A stretch of 64,000 nucleotides of DNA from Polynucleobacter acidiphobus (GTDB lineage: Bacteria; Pseudomonadota; Gammaproteobacteria; Burkholderiales; Burkholderiaceae): positions 450,044 to 514,043 of the forward strand of contig NZ_CP023277.1 of NCBI RefSeq assembly GCF_003065385.1, read 5' to 3'. Each line of letters starts with the position of its first letter. The stretch's first letter is position 1. Made by a program: the position numbers and the translations under genes. A model generated the notes under the pieces. The model saw only the letters and a program-made list of their open reading frames with translations. It did no database searches and was not told the DNA's origin. Shown here piece after piece: positions 50,993-59,294 of this stretch.

Positions 50993-51066
50993 GGCGCGTT
51001 GGCCGAGTGGTTAGGCAGGAGCCTGCAAAGCTTCGTACGGGGGTTCGATTCCCTCACGCGCCTCCA
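50993..51066 (+). tRNA. tRNA-Cys (anticodon GCA)
   Basis: A 74-nt cloverleaf: acceptor GGCGCGT with ACGCGCC, D-arm GCCGAGTGGTTAGGC, anticodon stem GGAGC/GCTTC (one G-U pair) with loop CTGCAAA (anticodon GCA), T-arm GGGGG/CCCTC, discriminator T and an encoded CCA. Confidence 0.96.
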
Positions 51067-51147
51067 CCCATTATTGTTGACGAATTAACCCCCTGCCCTA
51101 AAATAAGGATAACTGCTACTTTTTATCCATTAGCCTTGGAACAAATC

Positions 51148-51606
51148 ATGAATCGATTGATCTCGAAAACACATTTTGTTGCTCTTGCTGCTGCTGCGAT
51201 GTTGGGAGCCTGTGCCACCAGTGATAGCCCTACTGGAACCCAGGAAGAAATCAATCAAATTCAGTCGCAGTTACTGGGCGATATGCCCTTGCCAACTGGG
51301 GCCAAAATTATTGGGTCTGATTCATTGATTATTGGTCGTGGTGATGGCTGGGTAGGCCGTGTCAATATCAGTGCCTTACAAGGCGCAACCGATGTGTATG
51401 CCTTCTTTCAGTCTGAGTATCCCAAAGCGGGGTGGACGACCGTTACCGCCACTAAATCAAAAACCAGCTTCTTGGTTTTTACCAAAGGCGAACGCACTTG
51501 CACGGTTGAAATTAATGAGGGATCCCTGACGGGCCCTAAATCGATGATCACCATCACCTCTTCGCCTAAAAATGCGAATGTGATTGCGCCGACCCGTAAG
51601 CCTTAA
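51148..51606 (+). CDS. Hypothetical lipoprotein
   Basis: A 152-aa predicted lipoprotein with signal peptide and lipobox MLGACATS (Cys about 23). The mature part has a short Gln/Glu-rich linker, then a compact alpha-beta region ([68 protein letters not shown] in outline). The pattern recalls small envelope stress-sensor-like folds but I cannot name a family. The start at 51148 is the only one giving a signal peptide; the frame opens in the tRNA. Its stop overlaps the convergent lexA stop region by four bases. Confidence 0.75.
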   Translation: MNRLISKTHFVALAAAAMLGACATSDSPTGTQEEINQIQSQLLGDMPLPTGAKIIGSDSLIIGRGDGWVGRVNISALQGATDVYAFFQSEYPKAGWTTVTATKSKTSFLVFTKGERTCTVEINEGSLTGPKSMITITSSPKNANVIAPTRKP

Positions 51607-52307
51607 AGTCCGTTTGCTCGGATCAGCCCAACCGCTTGCCCTTCAAGGGCAAAGTTGGAATCTGCGCGAACGATGATGTTCTCAAAGTCAGGATTTTCAG
51701 CTTGGAGCTCGAGGTAGGAGCCGGCAGCCCCTTTCTTTTGCAAAAAGCGCTTCACTGTGACCTCATCGTCGATGCGAGCAACCACGATGTCGCCATTGCG
51801 CGCGTCAACAGTCTTTTTAACGGCTAAATAATCACCATCGAGAATACCTGCATCACGCATGCTCATCCCCTTGACCCGCAGTAGGTAATCAGCTCCCTTA
51901 CTAAACAAGCTTGGGTCAACTGGAATATGTTTCTCAATATGTTCAATCGCAGTAATGGGTGAGCCTGCAGCAACCCGGCCAATCAAGGGAAGGGTGAGTT
52001 GTTGCAAACTGCCCGAAGGTAAATTCAATTGACGAAAATTTTTACCTTGCGAAACCGGTTGCATATTTGTAACCCGAATGCCTCGTGAGGTTCCAGGACT
52101 TAATTCGATATAGCCTTTTTTGGCTAACGCACGCAGATGTTCCTCAGCAGCATTGGCCGATGCAAAACCGAGCCGGTTAGCAATTTCAGCGCGGGTGGGA
52201 GGAAGTCCACTTTCCTCAATGGCCAAGGTAATAAGCCCCAAAATCTCTTCTTGCCGAGCAGTCAGTTTTGGTAAAGATGAGCTGTCAATTACTGTATTTA
52301 TGTTCAT
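51603..52307 (-). CDS. lexA: LexA repressor
   Basis: The SOS repressor, cleaved by itself when RecA is activated. In 234 aa the N-terminal winged helix ([12 protein letters not shown] to [15 protein letters not shown]) is followed by the self-cleavage site Ala114-Gly115 in GRVAAGSPI. The catalytic Ser149 is in [10 protein letters not shown] and Lys186 in [10 protein letters not shown] chose ATG 52307; the ATG at 52337 would place the operator inside the coding region. Confidence 0.95.
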   Translation of the reverse strand: MNINTVIDSSSLPKLTARQEEILGLITLAIEESGLPPTRAEIANRLGFASANAAEEHLRALAKKGYIELSPGTSRGIRVTNMQPVSQGKNFRQLNLPSGSLQQLTLPLIGRVAAGSPITAIEHIEKHIPVDPSLFSKGADYLLRVKGMSMRDAGILDGDYLAVKKTVDARNGDIVVARIDDEVTVKRFLQKKGAAGSYLELQAENPDFENIIVRADSNFALEGQAVGLIRANGL

Positions 52308-52308
52308 A

Positions 52309-52324
52309 CTGGGATTGTATACAG
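52309..52324 (-). promoter_or_regulatory. LexA operator in front of lexA
   Basis: On the lexA strand the site reads CTGT-ATACAATC-CCAG, an SOS box of form CTGT-N8-ACAG with one changed base in the second half. It ends one base before the lexA ATG, which fits autoregulation and also fixes the start. The divergent asparaginase start lies 47 bp away, so it could be affected too. Confidence 0.75.
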
Positions 52325-52370
52325 TAAAAAATGGCATTTCAAGAACTTTGCTTGGTTGGATAATGCTTAG

Positions 52371-53360
52371 ATGTCAAATTCCTCTATTCCTTCATTCATT
52401 TTGGTGATTGGTACTGGTGGTACCATCGCAGGTCTCACGACTGATTCGGGCAATGGGGGCTATCAAGCTGGTCAGGTACCAATTTCAACGCTTTTGACCC
52501 AAATTAATACTAAATTTCCTATAAAAAACATGCAGTTATCAAATATTGATAGCTGTGATTTGAGTGAGCCCCATCTTAGCAAATTAGGTGCCCAGGTTCG
52601 CACGGGACTAGCAGACACCGAAGTAATAGGGATCGTAATTACCCATGGCACCGATACGATGGAAGAAACGGCTACTTTCTTGGAGTTTATTTGCGGTGGA
52701 TCTGCCAGAAATTTCGGCAAGAAGGTCGTTTTAACTGGAGCGATGCTCCCTTCTGATCATCGCGAGGCCGATGGCCCGCAGAATTTATCCAATGCAATTG
52801 AATTTGCTGGGAAAAGGGATGGTCAGAGTGGAATTTGGGCTGTAATGGGCTCTAAGCCCATACCGGGCCTTGCATTGGTTAAAGGGCATAGCTCCCATAT
52901 AGATGCCTTTTTTGAGGAAACCCTATCTCCTGATTGGATTCAAGTTAGCAATGACTTACCGATACCACCAGATAACCAATGGCCCTGGGTCGAAATTATT
53001 ACAAGCCATTCGGGTGCCAGGCCGGATACCATTCGATCTTTAGAGGGTCTCGGGGTTCAGGGCATTGTTCTAGCGGGCACTGGTGCTGGTACCGTGCATG
53101 AGAACCTTGCGCCCGCTCTGGAGCGGTTTATGGAGGCTGGTGGAGCTGTGGTGCGTGCCTCCCGAATCGGTAGGGGCTATGTTGGTGGAAGTCTTGCCAA
53201 TGGCCGATTAGCAAAGGCATTGAGCGCGGGTTATTTAAATCCTGCAAAAGCCCGTATTGCTCTGCAGCTAGCCTTATTCGCTAGCACCCAATCAAGTCCT
53301 AATCCATTGAGTTGGCAGGATTATTTTGCTAGAATGGTGGGCTTACCGGAATTTCGGTAA
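52371..53360 (+). CDS. L-asparaginase family protein
   Basis: A 329-aa class with the two-threonine active site: [13 protein letters not shown] (nucleophile Thr) and [11 protein letters not shown] (Thr-Asp). The C-terminal domain has [16 protein letters not shown]. It hydrolyses asparagine to aspartate and ammonia by family; there is no clear signal peptide, so it is probably cytoplasmic despite resembling type II enzymes. Other amidohydrolase substrates are possible. An eight-base hairpin straddles its stop. Confidence 0.88.
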   Translation: MSNSSIPSFILVIGTGGTIAGLTTDSGNGGYQAGQVPISTLLTQINTKFPIKNMQLSNIDSCDLSEPHLSKLGAQVRTGLADTEVIGIVITHGTDTMEETATFLEFICGGSARNFGKKVVLTGAMLPSDHREADGPQNLSNAIEFAGKRDGQSGIWAVMGSKPIPGLALVKGHSSHIDAFFEETLSPDWIQVSNDLPIPPDNQWPWVEIITSHSGARPDTIRSLEGLGVQGIVLAGTGAGTVHENLAPALERFMEAGGAVVRASRIGRGYVGGSLANGRLAKALSAGYLNPAKARIALQLALFASTQSSPNPLSWQDYFARMVGLPEFR

Positions 53361-53362
53361 GC
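53341..53362 (+). terminator. Stem-loop across the asparaginase stop codon
   Basis: GCTTACCG (53341-53348) pairs perfectly with CGGTAAGC (53355-53362) around GAATTT, then AATTTAAAC. With no run of T it is a poor intrinsic terminator but may stop or protect the 3' end. The next 100 bases, up to rpsF, contain further small inverted repeats (CTTGCT 53385-53390 with AGCAAG 53423-53428; GCACTGGTGC 53391-53400). Confidence 0.4.
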
Positions 53363-53462
53363 AATTTAAACAATTTGTTCCACCCTTGCTGCACTGGTGC
53401 TTGATTCTTGACAGCGGAATTAAGCAAGACGCCTAGGCAGTTTTATCCATAAGGAGTGATTA

Positions 53463-53834
53463 ATGCGTCATTATGAAATCGTTTTTATCGTCCATCCGGA
53501 CCAAAGCGAGCAGGTTCCAGCGATGATTGATCGCTACAAGTCGATCCTAACCACCCATGGTGGCAAAGTGCATCGCATCGAAGATTGGGGCCGTCGTCAG
53601 ATGGCTTACATGATCGACAAGCTTGCTAAAGCTCACTACGTTTGCATGAATATTGAATGCGATCAAAAAACGCTTGACGAACTCGAGCATGCATTTAAAT
53701 TCAATGATGCAGTGTTGCGTCACCTCATTGTCAAGATGAAGAAGGCTGAGACTGAGCCATCCATCATGATGAAAGAGGTGCAGCGTGAGGAAGCTCGTAA
53801 GCTTGCCCAGGCTGACGCACCGGCAGCAGCTTAA
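53463..53834 (+). CDS. rpsF: 30S ribosomal protein S6
   Basis: A 123-aa small-subunit protein that pairs with S18. It begins [19 protein letters not shown] and includes [29 protein letters not shown] lies upstream. First gene of rpsF-priB-rpsR-rplI. Confidence 0.97.
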   Translation: MRHYEIVFIVHPDQSEQVPAMIDRYKSILTTHGGKVHRIEDWGRRQMAYMIDKLAKAHYVCMNIECDQKTLDELEHAFKFNDAVLRHLIVKMKKAETEPSIMMKEVQREEARKLAQADAPAAA

Positions 53835-53879
53835 TTATTGTTGAAAAGGAGGCTTTGATTCGTAAAAGTCGGTCTGATT

Positions 53880-54185
53880 GTGAAGCGTAGTTCAAACCTT
53901 CTCATCCTGACTGCTTCTCTGATCGCAAAAGACGCCATTCGATATACCCCAGCAGGTTTGCCAGTCATTCATTGTCAGTTACATCATGATGGTGAGTTAA
54001 GTGAAGCAAAGCAAATTCGGCAAATTCGGATGAATGTTGAAGCAGTGGCAATTGGTGAGATTCATCAAGAGTTGCTAACGATGGATTTGGGAGCAGAAGC
54101 AGTATTTGAAGGGTTCTTAACGCAAAAGACCTTACGAAATGAGCGCCTCGTTTTTCATATTACGAAGATCACATTGAATAAATAG
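53880..54185 (+). CDS. priB: Primosomal replication protein N
   Basis: A 101-aa single OB-fold DNA-binding protein that helps PriA restart replication forks. It starts at GTG 53880 (MKRSSNLLILTASLIAKDAIRYTPAG). The best Shine-Dalgarno (AAGGAGG at 53846-53852) is 27 bases away, and a frame with TTG 53855 hits a stop, so the start signal is unclear. It sits between rpsF and rpsR as in other proteobacteria, with dnaB downstream. Confidence 0.9.
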   Translation: MKRSSNLLILTASLIAKDAIRYTPAGLPVIHCQLHHDGELSEAKQIRQIRMNVEAVAIGEIHQELLTMDLGAEAVFEGFLTQKTLRNERLVFHITKITLNK

Positions 54186-54194
54186 GAAACCATT

Positions 54195-54476
54195 ATGGCT
54201 TTTGGAAAAATGAACAAAAAGACAGACTTCAAAAAGAAGCCTGCACAGAACCCACTCTTTAAACGTAAGCGCTATTGCCGCTTTACGGTTGGTGGTGTTG
54301 AGCAAATTGACTACAAGGATGTCGATACGCTCAAAGATTTTATTGGTGAGAACGCCAAGATTACCCCAGCTCGTTTAACGGGTACCAAGGCGCTGTATCA
54401 GCGTCAGTTGGATACCGCGATTAAACGCGCTCGCTTTTTGGCATTACTGCCATTTTCAGATCAACATAAGAAATAA
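54195..54476 (+). CDS. rpsR: 30S ribosomal protein S18
   Basis: A 93-aa protein that binds the central domain of 16S rRNA with S6. The core from [20 protein letters not shown] to [18 protein letters not shown] is conserved; the N terminus has about 15 extra basic residues. Confidence 0.96.
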   Translation: MAFGKMNKKTDFKKKPAQNPLFKRKRYCRFTVGGVEQIDYKDVDTLKDFIGENAKITPARLTGTKALYQRQLDTAIKRARFLALLPFSDQHKK

Positions 54477-54489
54477 TTAGGAGCCCACG

Positions 54490-54942
54490 ATGCAAGTTAT
54501 TCTGCTTGAGAAGGTAACCAATTTGGGCAACCTTGGTGATGTCGTTCGAGTCAAAGATGGTTTTGCTCGCAACTTTTTAATTCCACAGCGTAAAGCGCGT
54601 CGCGCAACCGAGGCGGCCATTGCTGACTTCGCTGCTCGTCGTGCCGAGCTTGAGAAGATTGCTGCAGAGAAGCTCGTAGCTGCGCAAGCAGTTGGTGAGA
54701 AACTCAAAGGCTTAGTGTTGGAGATTAGTCAAAAGGCCGGCGTTGATGGCCGTTTGTTTGGCTCGGTCACCAATCACGATATCGCTGAAGCTTTGGCGAA
54801 AAAGAGTTTTCAAATCGAGAAAGCTGCAGTTCGGATGCCAACTGGCCCATTGAAAGTGGTCGGCGACCACCCAGTGGCTGTTGCTGTTCATACGGACGTT
54901 ATTGTTGATATTAATATTCGTGTGATTGGTGAGCAGGCCTAG
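54490..54942 (+). CDS. rplI: 50S ribosomal protein L9
   Basis: A 150-aa protein with the N-terminal rRNA-binding domain ([32 protein letters not shown]), a long connecting helix and a C-terminal domain. TTAGGAG precedes the start. It is the last ribosomal gene before dnaB. Confidence 0.96.
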   Translation: MQVILLEKVTNLGNLGDVVRVKDGFARNFLIPQRKARRATEAAIADFAARRAELEKIAAEKLVAAQAVGEKLKGLVLEISQKAGVDGRLFGSVTNHDIAEALAKKSFQIEKAAVRMPTGPLKVVGDHPVAVAVHTDVIVDINIRVIGEQA

Positions 54943-54964
54943 TTGACTTCGGTACACTAGCTCC

Positions 54965-56410
54965 ATGGCTGAACCTCGCAACCGTCCCGTAGCAATGAAC
55001 CCAGGCATGCCTGGGCCTGGCGATGCGGTTGTGCAGGCTCTCAAAGTCCCACCCCATTCCGTCGAGGCTGAGCAATCGGTTCTCGGCGGTTTGCTTTTGG
55101 ATAACACCGCATGGGATCGTTTAGGCGGCATTCTCTCCGAGCGGGATTTCTATCGCAGTGAGCATGCTTTGATTTATCGGGTCATCGAGCGTTTAATCGG
55201 CGATAACCGACCGGCTGACGTGATCACTGTGTTTGAGGCGATCAAGAATGAGCCCGAAGCGGATCTCATCGGTATCGATTATTTAAATTCCTTAGCGCAA
55301 AATACCCCAAGTGCAGCCAATATCAAAGGCTATGCAGAGATCATTCGGGATCGCAGTATCTTGCGGCGTTTAATTGAGGTCTCAGACAGTATTGTCAATA
55401 CAGCATTCATGCCTGAGGGCCGCTCAGTTCGTACTTTGCTCGATGAGGCAGAATCTCGCATTCTGCAAATTGGTGAAGAGGGTAGTCGCAAAGCCGATTA
55501 CCTGGAAATCGAGCCCCTCTTGAAAGCAGTGGTTGCGCGCATTGATGAACTATATAACCGCGATGGTGGCAGCGACATTACTGGAATCGCAACCGGTTTT
55601 ATTGATCTCGATAAACAAACCAGTGGTCTGCAAAAAGGCGATCTGGTCATTGTGGCTGGAAGGCCCTCGATGGGTAAATCTTCATTGGCAATCAATATGG
55701 CTGAGCATGTAGCATTAAATGAAGGTCTTCCAGTCGCTATTTTTTCTATGGAAATGTCAGGTGCACAGCTGGCAGCGAGGATGCTAGGATCCGTCGGCCG
55801 AGTTGACCAAAGTCGGATGCGGACCGGTAAGTTAAACGATGATGAATGGCCACGAGTCACCGATGCGATTGCGCGACTAAGTAATACCCAAATCCTAATC
55901 GATGAGACCGGTTCCTTAACCTGCCTTGAGTTACGTGCGCGCGCTCGTCGTATTGCGCGTAATTATGGCGGCACCCTAGGAATGGTTGTGGTCGATTACC
56001 TGCAATTAATGAGTGGTAGCTCGGGCGGTAGCGGAGAAAACAGAGCCACCGAAATCTCTGAGATCTCACGTTCTTTAAAGTCGCTGGCCAAAGAGTTGCA
56101 GTGTCCAGTGGTCGCTTTATCTCAGCTCAATCGTGGTCTTGAGCAGCGCCCTAATAAACGACCCGTGATGTCCGATCTGCGTGAGTCTGGAGCCATTGAG
56201 CAAGACGCTGATTTGATCCTGTTTATTTATCGTGATGAGGTCTATCACCCAGACACCACAACCGATAAAGGTGTTGCCGAAGTCATTATTGGCAAGCAAC
56301 GTAATGGTCCAATTGGTACGGTCCGCCTGAGTTGGCAAGGACAGTTCACCAAGTTCGATAACCTAGCCCCCAATACAGCTTCTTATGGTGGCGGCTTTAG
56401 CCCCTTTTAA
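54965..56410 (+). CDS. dnaB: Replicative DNA helicase
   Basis: The hexameric helicase of the replication fork. In 481 aa: the helical N-terminal domain (SVEAEQSVLGGLLLDN), the linker, and the RecA-like domain with Walker A AGRPSMGKSSLAINMA, Walker B VVVDYLQLMSG, and the arginine-finger region QLNRGLEQRPNKRPVMSDLRESGAIEQDAD. No intein is present. Its stop overlaps that of the convergent NlpC gene by four bases. Confidence 0.97.
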   Translation: MAEPRNRPVAMNPGMPGPGDAVVQALKVPPHSVEAEQSVLGGLLLDNTAWDRLGGILSERDFYRSEHALIYRVIERLIGDNRPADVITVFEAIKNEPEADLIGIDYLNSLAQNTPSAANIKGYAEIIRDRSILRRLIEVSDSIVNTAFMPEGRSVRTLLDEAESRILQIGEEGSRKADYLEIEPLLKAVVARIDELYNRDGGSDITGIATGFIDLDKQTSGLQKGDLVIVAGRPSMGKSSLAINMAEHVALNEGLPVAIFSMEMSGAQLAARMLGSVGRVDQSRMRTGKLNDDEWPRVTDAIARLSNTQILIDETGSLTCLELRARARRIARNYGGTLGMVVVDYLQLMSGSSGGSGENRATEISEISRSLKSLAKELQCPVVALSQLNRGLEQRPNKRPVMSDLRESGAIEQDADLILFIYRDEVYHPDTTTDKGVAEVIIGKQRNGPIGTVRLSWQGQFTKFDNLAPNTASYGGGFSPF

Positions 56411-56940
56411 TTACTCTTAATCCGGCGGGCTTCGGTATAGCGCGCTGCCCAGTACGGCGAATCAATCCGCTCAAGACGTACCGTACCTCCTGCACTAGGA
56501 GCGTGCACAAAACGCCCTTGGCCGACATAAATTCCAGCATGCGAGTAGCGCTCACCGGTGGTATTAAAGAACACCAAATCTCCGGGCGCAGGGGCTTGCT
56601 GACCAATACCGGTACCAACATTACTCATTTGCTGGACTGTTCTTGGTAGTTTGATCCCTGAGCTATTCTGATAAACATAAACAATTAATCCACTGCAATC
56701 AAAGCCGCCGGCTGGGGTATTGCCGCCATAGCGATAAGGGACCCCAACCAAGCCCATGGCTGCAATGGATATCCCTTCATTGCCAACGCTTGTATCGTTC
56801 TTAAAGTGGGCAATCCGCGGGTTACTAACCACACCGCCAGATTTACGAGTTGGAGTGGTGGAGCAAGCACTGAGTGTTAATACACTCAGTGCGACCACTG
56901 CTGTGACTAGTAAATTGGTATTACAGCGCTTCGGCAGCAT
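56407..56940 (-). CDS. NlpC/P60 peptidoglycan hydrolase lipoprotein
   Basis: A 177-aa probable D,L-endopeptidase of cell-wall stem peptides. A signal peptide with lipobox LSACS (Cys about 26) precedes the NlpC/P60 domain: nucleophile Cys in GGFDCSGLIVYVY, His in SHAGIYVGQGRFVHAP and the third polar residue in that last His. The first 20 bp of the gene overlap the end of the phoH gene in another frame, so it is likely the second gene of that transcript. Similar to Spr/MepS. Confidence 0.88.
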   Translation of the reverse strand: MLPKRCNTNLLVTAVVALSVLTLSACSTTPTRKSGGVVSNPRIAHFKNDTSVGNEGISIAAMGLVGVPYRYGGNTPAGGFDCSGLIVYVYQNSSGIKLPRTVQQMSNVGTGIGQQAPAPGDLVFFNTTGERYSHAGIYVGQGRFVHAPSAGGTVRLERIDSPYWAARYTEARRIKSN

Positions 56941-58585
56941 GATCGGCTAGTCGCGAACGTTCGCCACGAGCCAAGGTGATATGACCACTGTGACGCCAAC
57001 CTTTAAAACGATCGACCACATAGGTAAGACCGGATGAGCCCTCAGTAAGATAAGGGGTATCGATTTGAGCAATATTACCGAGGCATACGATTTTGGTTCC
57101 TGGGCCAGCTCGTGTAACAAGCGTTTTCATCTGTTTAGGTGTTAAGTTCTGCGCTTCATCAATAATCAGAAATTTACTCACAAACGTACGACCCCGCATG
57201 AAGTTCATGCTTTTAACCTTAATTCGAGAACGAATAAGTTCTTGAGTAGCGGCACGACCCCATTCACCTGCAGTATCGTCACTGCGATGCAAAACTTCTA
57301 GGTTGTCGTCAAAAGCGCCCATCCAAGGCTGCATTTTTTCTTCTTCGGTACCTGGTAAAAATCCAATATCTTCACCGACCGGAACGGTTGCTCGAGTAAT
57401 GATGATCTCGTTATAGCGTTTACTATCCAATACTTGCTCGAGGCCGGCTGCAAGGGCAAGTAAGGTTTTGCCGGTACCAGCTTGACCCAGCAGAGTCACA
57501 AAATCAATGTCTGGGTTCATGAGAAGGTTCATGGCAAAGTTTTGCTCGCGATTACGCGCGGTGATGCTCCACACATTATTTTTCTGATGGGAGTAATCCT
57601 TCAGAGTTTGAAGCAAAGCGGTCTTGCCATTGATTTCTCGAACCAGGGCATAAAAGGGTGTCGTGCCATCCGGATTTTCTTGATACACAAATTGATTGAT
57701 GAGCATGCTGGGCACCAGTGGGCCAGTAACTCGATAAAACATCGTGCCACTCTTACCGTCTGCCCAGCTTTCCATGGCCTTACCATGCTTAGGCCAAAAG
57801 TCACTCGGTAATGCCATTACACCCGAGTACATTAAATCTCGATCTTCTAATACCTGGTCATTAAAGTAATCTTCAGCCGGAAGGCCAAGAGCTCTGGCCT
57901 TGATCCGCATATTGATATCTTTCGATACCAAAACAACTTCTTGCTGCGGCTTAGCCTTTTGTAGATCACGAACCACACCTAAAATCAGGTTATCGCCTTT
58001 ACCCTCGGGCAGCCCTTCGGGTAGAGGGGCGGTGGAAAACTGGGTCTGGAAAAATAATCGCCCGGTTGCATCTTGGTTACCCAATTTGTTGAGCGGAATT
58101 CCCTCATCGAGCTGACCACTAGTAGCGGCAATGAGTTGGTCGAGTGAACGACTTACCATGCGCGCATTACGAGCAACCTCACTCATTCCCTTTTTATGGT
58201 TGTCGAGCTCTTCAAGGGTTGTCATCGGCAGATACAAATCGTGTTCCTCAAACCGAAAGAGAGAGGATGGGTCATGCATCAATACATTGGTGTCCAGGAC
58301 AAATAGACTTGGTGGACCTGTGCGCACCGTGCGTTTTGGCCGCTCTGGCTTGGACTCCAATTGCCTTTCAAGGTGTTGGGCTGGAGCAATGGTCTTAATC
58401 TGTTCCAATGCTGCCTCGGCGGCTGACAGATCATCGTCTACATCAATATTGGGTTCTACCTCATGGGCCCAGCTTGGTGCTTGCGCTTTTTTTACCTTCT
58501 TGGGGGGATTTTTGAGATCCGGCGTTTTCTGACGACTTAAATTGACTTGATCGGCAATTTGGGTGGGCAGTGGAGGCAATGGCAT
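56921..58585 (-). CDS. PhoH family protein with N-terminal PIN domain
   Basis: A 554-aa protein of the PhoH2/YlaK type. After a basic linker of about 90 residues comes a PIN-like nuclease domain (FVLDTNVLMHDPSSLFRF near 95, VLVSKDINMRIKARALG), then a PhoH ATPase with Walker A LLGQAGTGKTLLALAA, Walker B FLIIDEAQNLTPKQ and an arginine-containing GNIAQID loop. Such proteins have RNA helicase/RNase activity in other bacteria. The start has AGGAGA nine bases upstream. A terminator lies directly before that site, so expression may need read-through. Confidence 0.92.
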   Translation of the reverse strand: MPLPPLPTQIADQVNLSRQKTPDLKNPPKKVKKAQAPSWAHEVEPNIDVDDDLSAAEAALEQIKTIAPAQHLERQLESKPERPKRTVRTGPPSLFVLDTNVLMHDPSSLFRFEEHDLYLPMTTLEELDNHKKGMSEVARNARMVSRSLDQLIAATSGQLDEGIPLNKLGNQDATGRLFFQTQFSTAPLPEGLPEGKGDNLILGVVRDLQKAKPQQEVVLVSKDINMRIKARALGLPAEDYFNDQVLEDRDLMYSGVMALPSDFWPKHGKAMESWADGKSGTMFYRVTGPLVPSMLINQFVYQENPDGTTPFYALVREINGKTALLQTLKDYSHQKNNVWSITARNREQNFAMNLLMNPDIDFVTLLGQAGTGKTLLALAAGLEQVLDSKRYNEIIITRATVPVGEDIGFLPGTEEEKMQPWMGAFDDNLEVLHRSDDTAGEWGRAATQELIRSRIKVKSMNFMRGRTFVSKFLIIDEAQNLTPKQMKTLVTRAGPGTKIVCLGNIAQIDTPYLTEGSSGLTYVVDRFKGWRHSGHITLARGERSRLADHAAEAL

Positions 58586-58605
58586 GCGAGAACTTCTCCT
58601 AAATG

Positions 58606-58639
58606 AAAAAACCGCCTGCTAAGAGCGAAAGGCGGTTTT
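58606..58639 (-). terminator. Intrinsic terminator just before the phoH ribosome-binding site
   Basis: On the minus strand AAAACCGCC (58631-58639) pairs with GGCGGTTTT (58608-58616), ending in six T. Only five bases separate the T-run from AGGAGA of phoH. It either ends an RNA from upstream or acts as an attenuator of phoH. Confidence 0.85.
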
Positions 58640-58768
58640 GAGGGGTGAGGCAGAGGACGGGACTATATGCACGATTTACAAGGGGACCGGTGTCCCATCG
58701 TGGTCTAGATAGACCTCGGTGCGGGTTTAATGGCATCCATCGCTTACGGTGCATATAGCCATACTGTA
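58640..58768 (-). ncRNA. Candidate structured RNA or leader upstream of phoH
   Basis: A perfect ten-base closing stem (CTATATGCAC at 58663-58672 with GTGCATATAG at 58749-58758) encloses two hairpins: GGGAC/GTCCC with a CGGT loop (58683-58696) and GGTCT/AGACC with an AGAT loop (58702-58715). A single-stranded, pyrimidine-rich linker leads to the terminator at 58608-58639. A weak promoter (TTGCAA 58785-58790, TACAGT 58763-58768 on the minus strand) could start it near the stem. No ORF here is credible. Not a tRNA, tmRNA, SRP RNA or 6S RNA as far as I can see. Identity unknown. Confidence 0.5.
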
Positions 58769-58805
58769 ACCCAAATTGATGTCTTTGCAAGTACCGTACA
58801 AATCC

Positions 58806-59273
58806 CTAGGACATTGCCTTGGCGGCAGCGAGTACCTCGGCCACATGGCCTGCAACCTTAATACCACGCCACTCCTTTTGGAGAACGCCTTTGCTGTCAA
58901 ATAAGAAGGTGCTGCGGTCAACGCCACGAACTTGTTTGCCATACATATTCTTCATTTTGATGACATTAAAGATCGTGCATAGTTTTTCTTCGGTATCGGC
59001 AACCAATTCAAAGGGTAAACCTAATTTTTGGCGAAAGTTCTCGTGCGAGCGCAAATTATCCCGTGATACCCCAACCACTAAAGCATTGGCTTGATTAAAT
59101 GCATCAATATGATCTCGAAACTCTCCTGCCTCCACCGTGCATCCCGGTGTTGAATCTTTAGGATAAAAATAGAGCACCAGTTTTTTGCCTTGGTATGCTT
59201 TTGGCGAGAAGGTGAGGTTTGATGTTGCCGGAATCTCACACATTGGCATGGTCTGCCCAATCTTAATCGTCAT
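58806..59273 (-). CDS. bcp: Thiol peroxidase of the Bcp/PrxQ type
   Basis: It reduces hydroperoxides with thioredoxin. The 155-aa protein has the peroxidatic Cys in YPKDSTPGCTVEAGEFRD, with no resolving Cys five residues later, the 1-Cys-like form of this family. GVSRDNLRSHENF and DRSTFLFDSKGVLQKEW are conserved. I chose ATG 59273 with GAGGGG upstream over the ATG at 59291. It follows arnD by 21 bp on the same strand. Confidence 0.9.
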   Translation of the reverse strand: MTIKIGQTMPMCEIPATSNLTFSPKAYQGKKLVLYFYPKDSTPGCTVEAGEFRDHIDAFNQANALVVGVSRDNLRSHENFRQKLGLPFELVADTEEKLCTIFNVIKMKNMYGKQVRGVDRSTFLFDSKGVLQKEWRGIKVAGHVAEVLAAAKAMS

Positions 59274-59294
59274 CGTAATTCCCCTCGTCAATGG

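Noticed and set aside
52308..52337. Upstream lexA start at 52337
   Set aside because: It would put the LexA operator inside the coding sequence and adds ten residues not typical of LexA.
53408..53413. TTGACA as -35 of an rpsF promoter
   Set aside because: A perfect -35, but no -10-like hexamer at 16-18 bases; not called.
58606..58768. Structured RNA as 6S, SRP or tmRNA
   Set aside because: No long rod with central bubble, no GGUCAGGUCCGGAAGGAAGCAGCC-like core in part, and no tRNA-like ends; left as unknown.
58599..58790. 63-codon open frame on the minus strand between phoH and bcp
   Set aside because: It spans the hairpins and terminator, has no ribosome-binding site and a translation without protein-like character.
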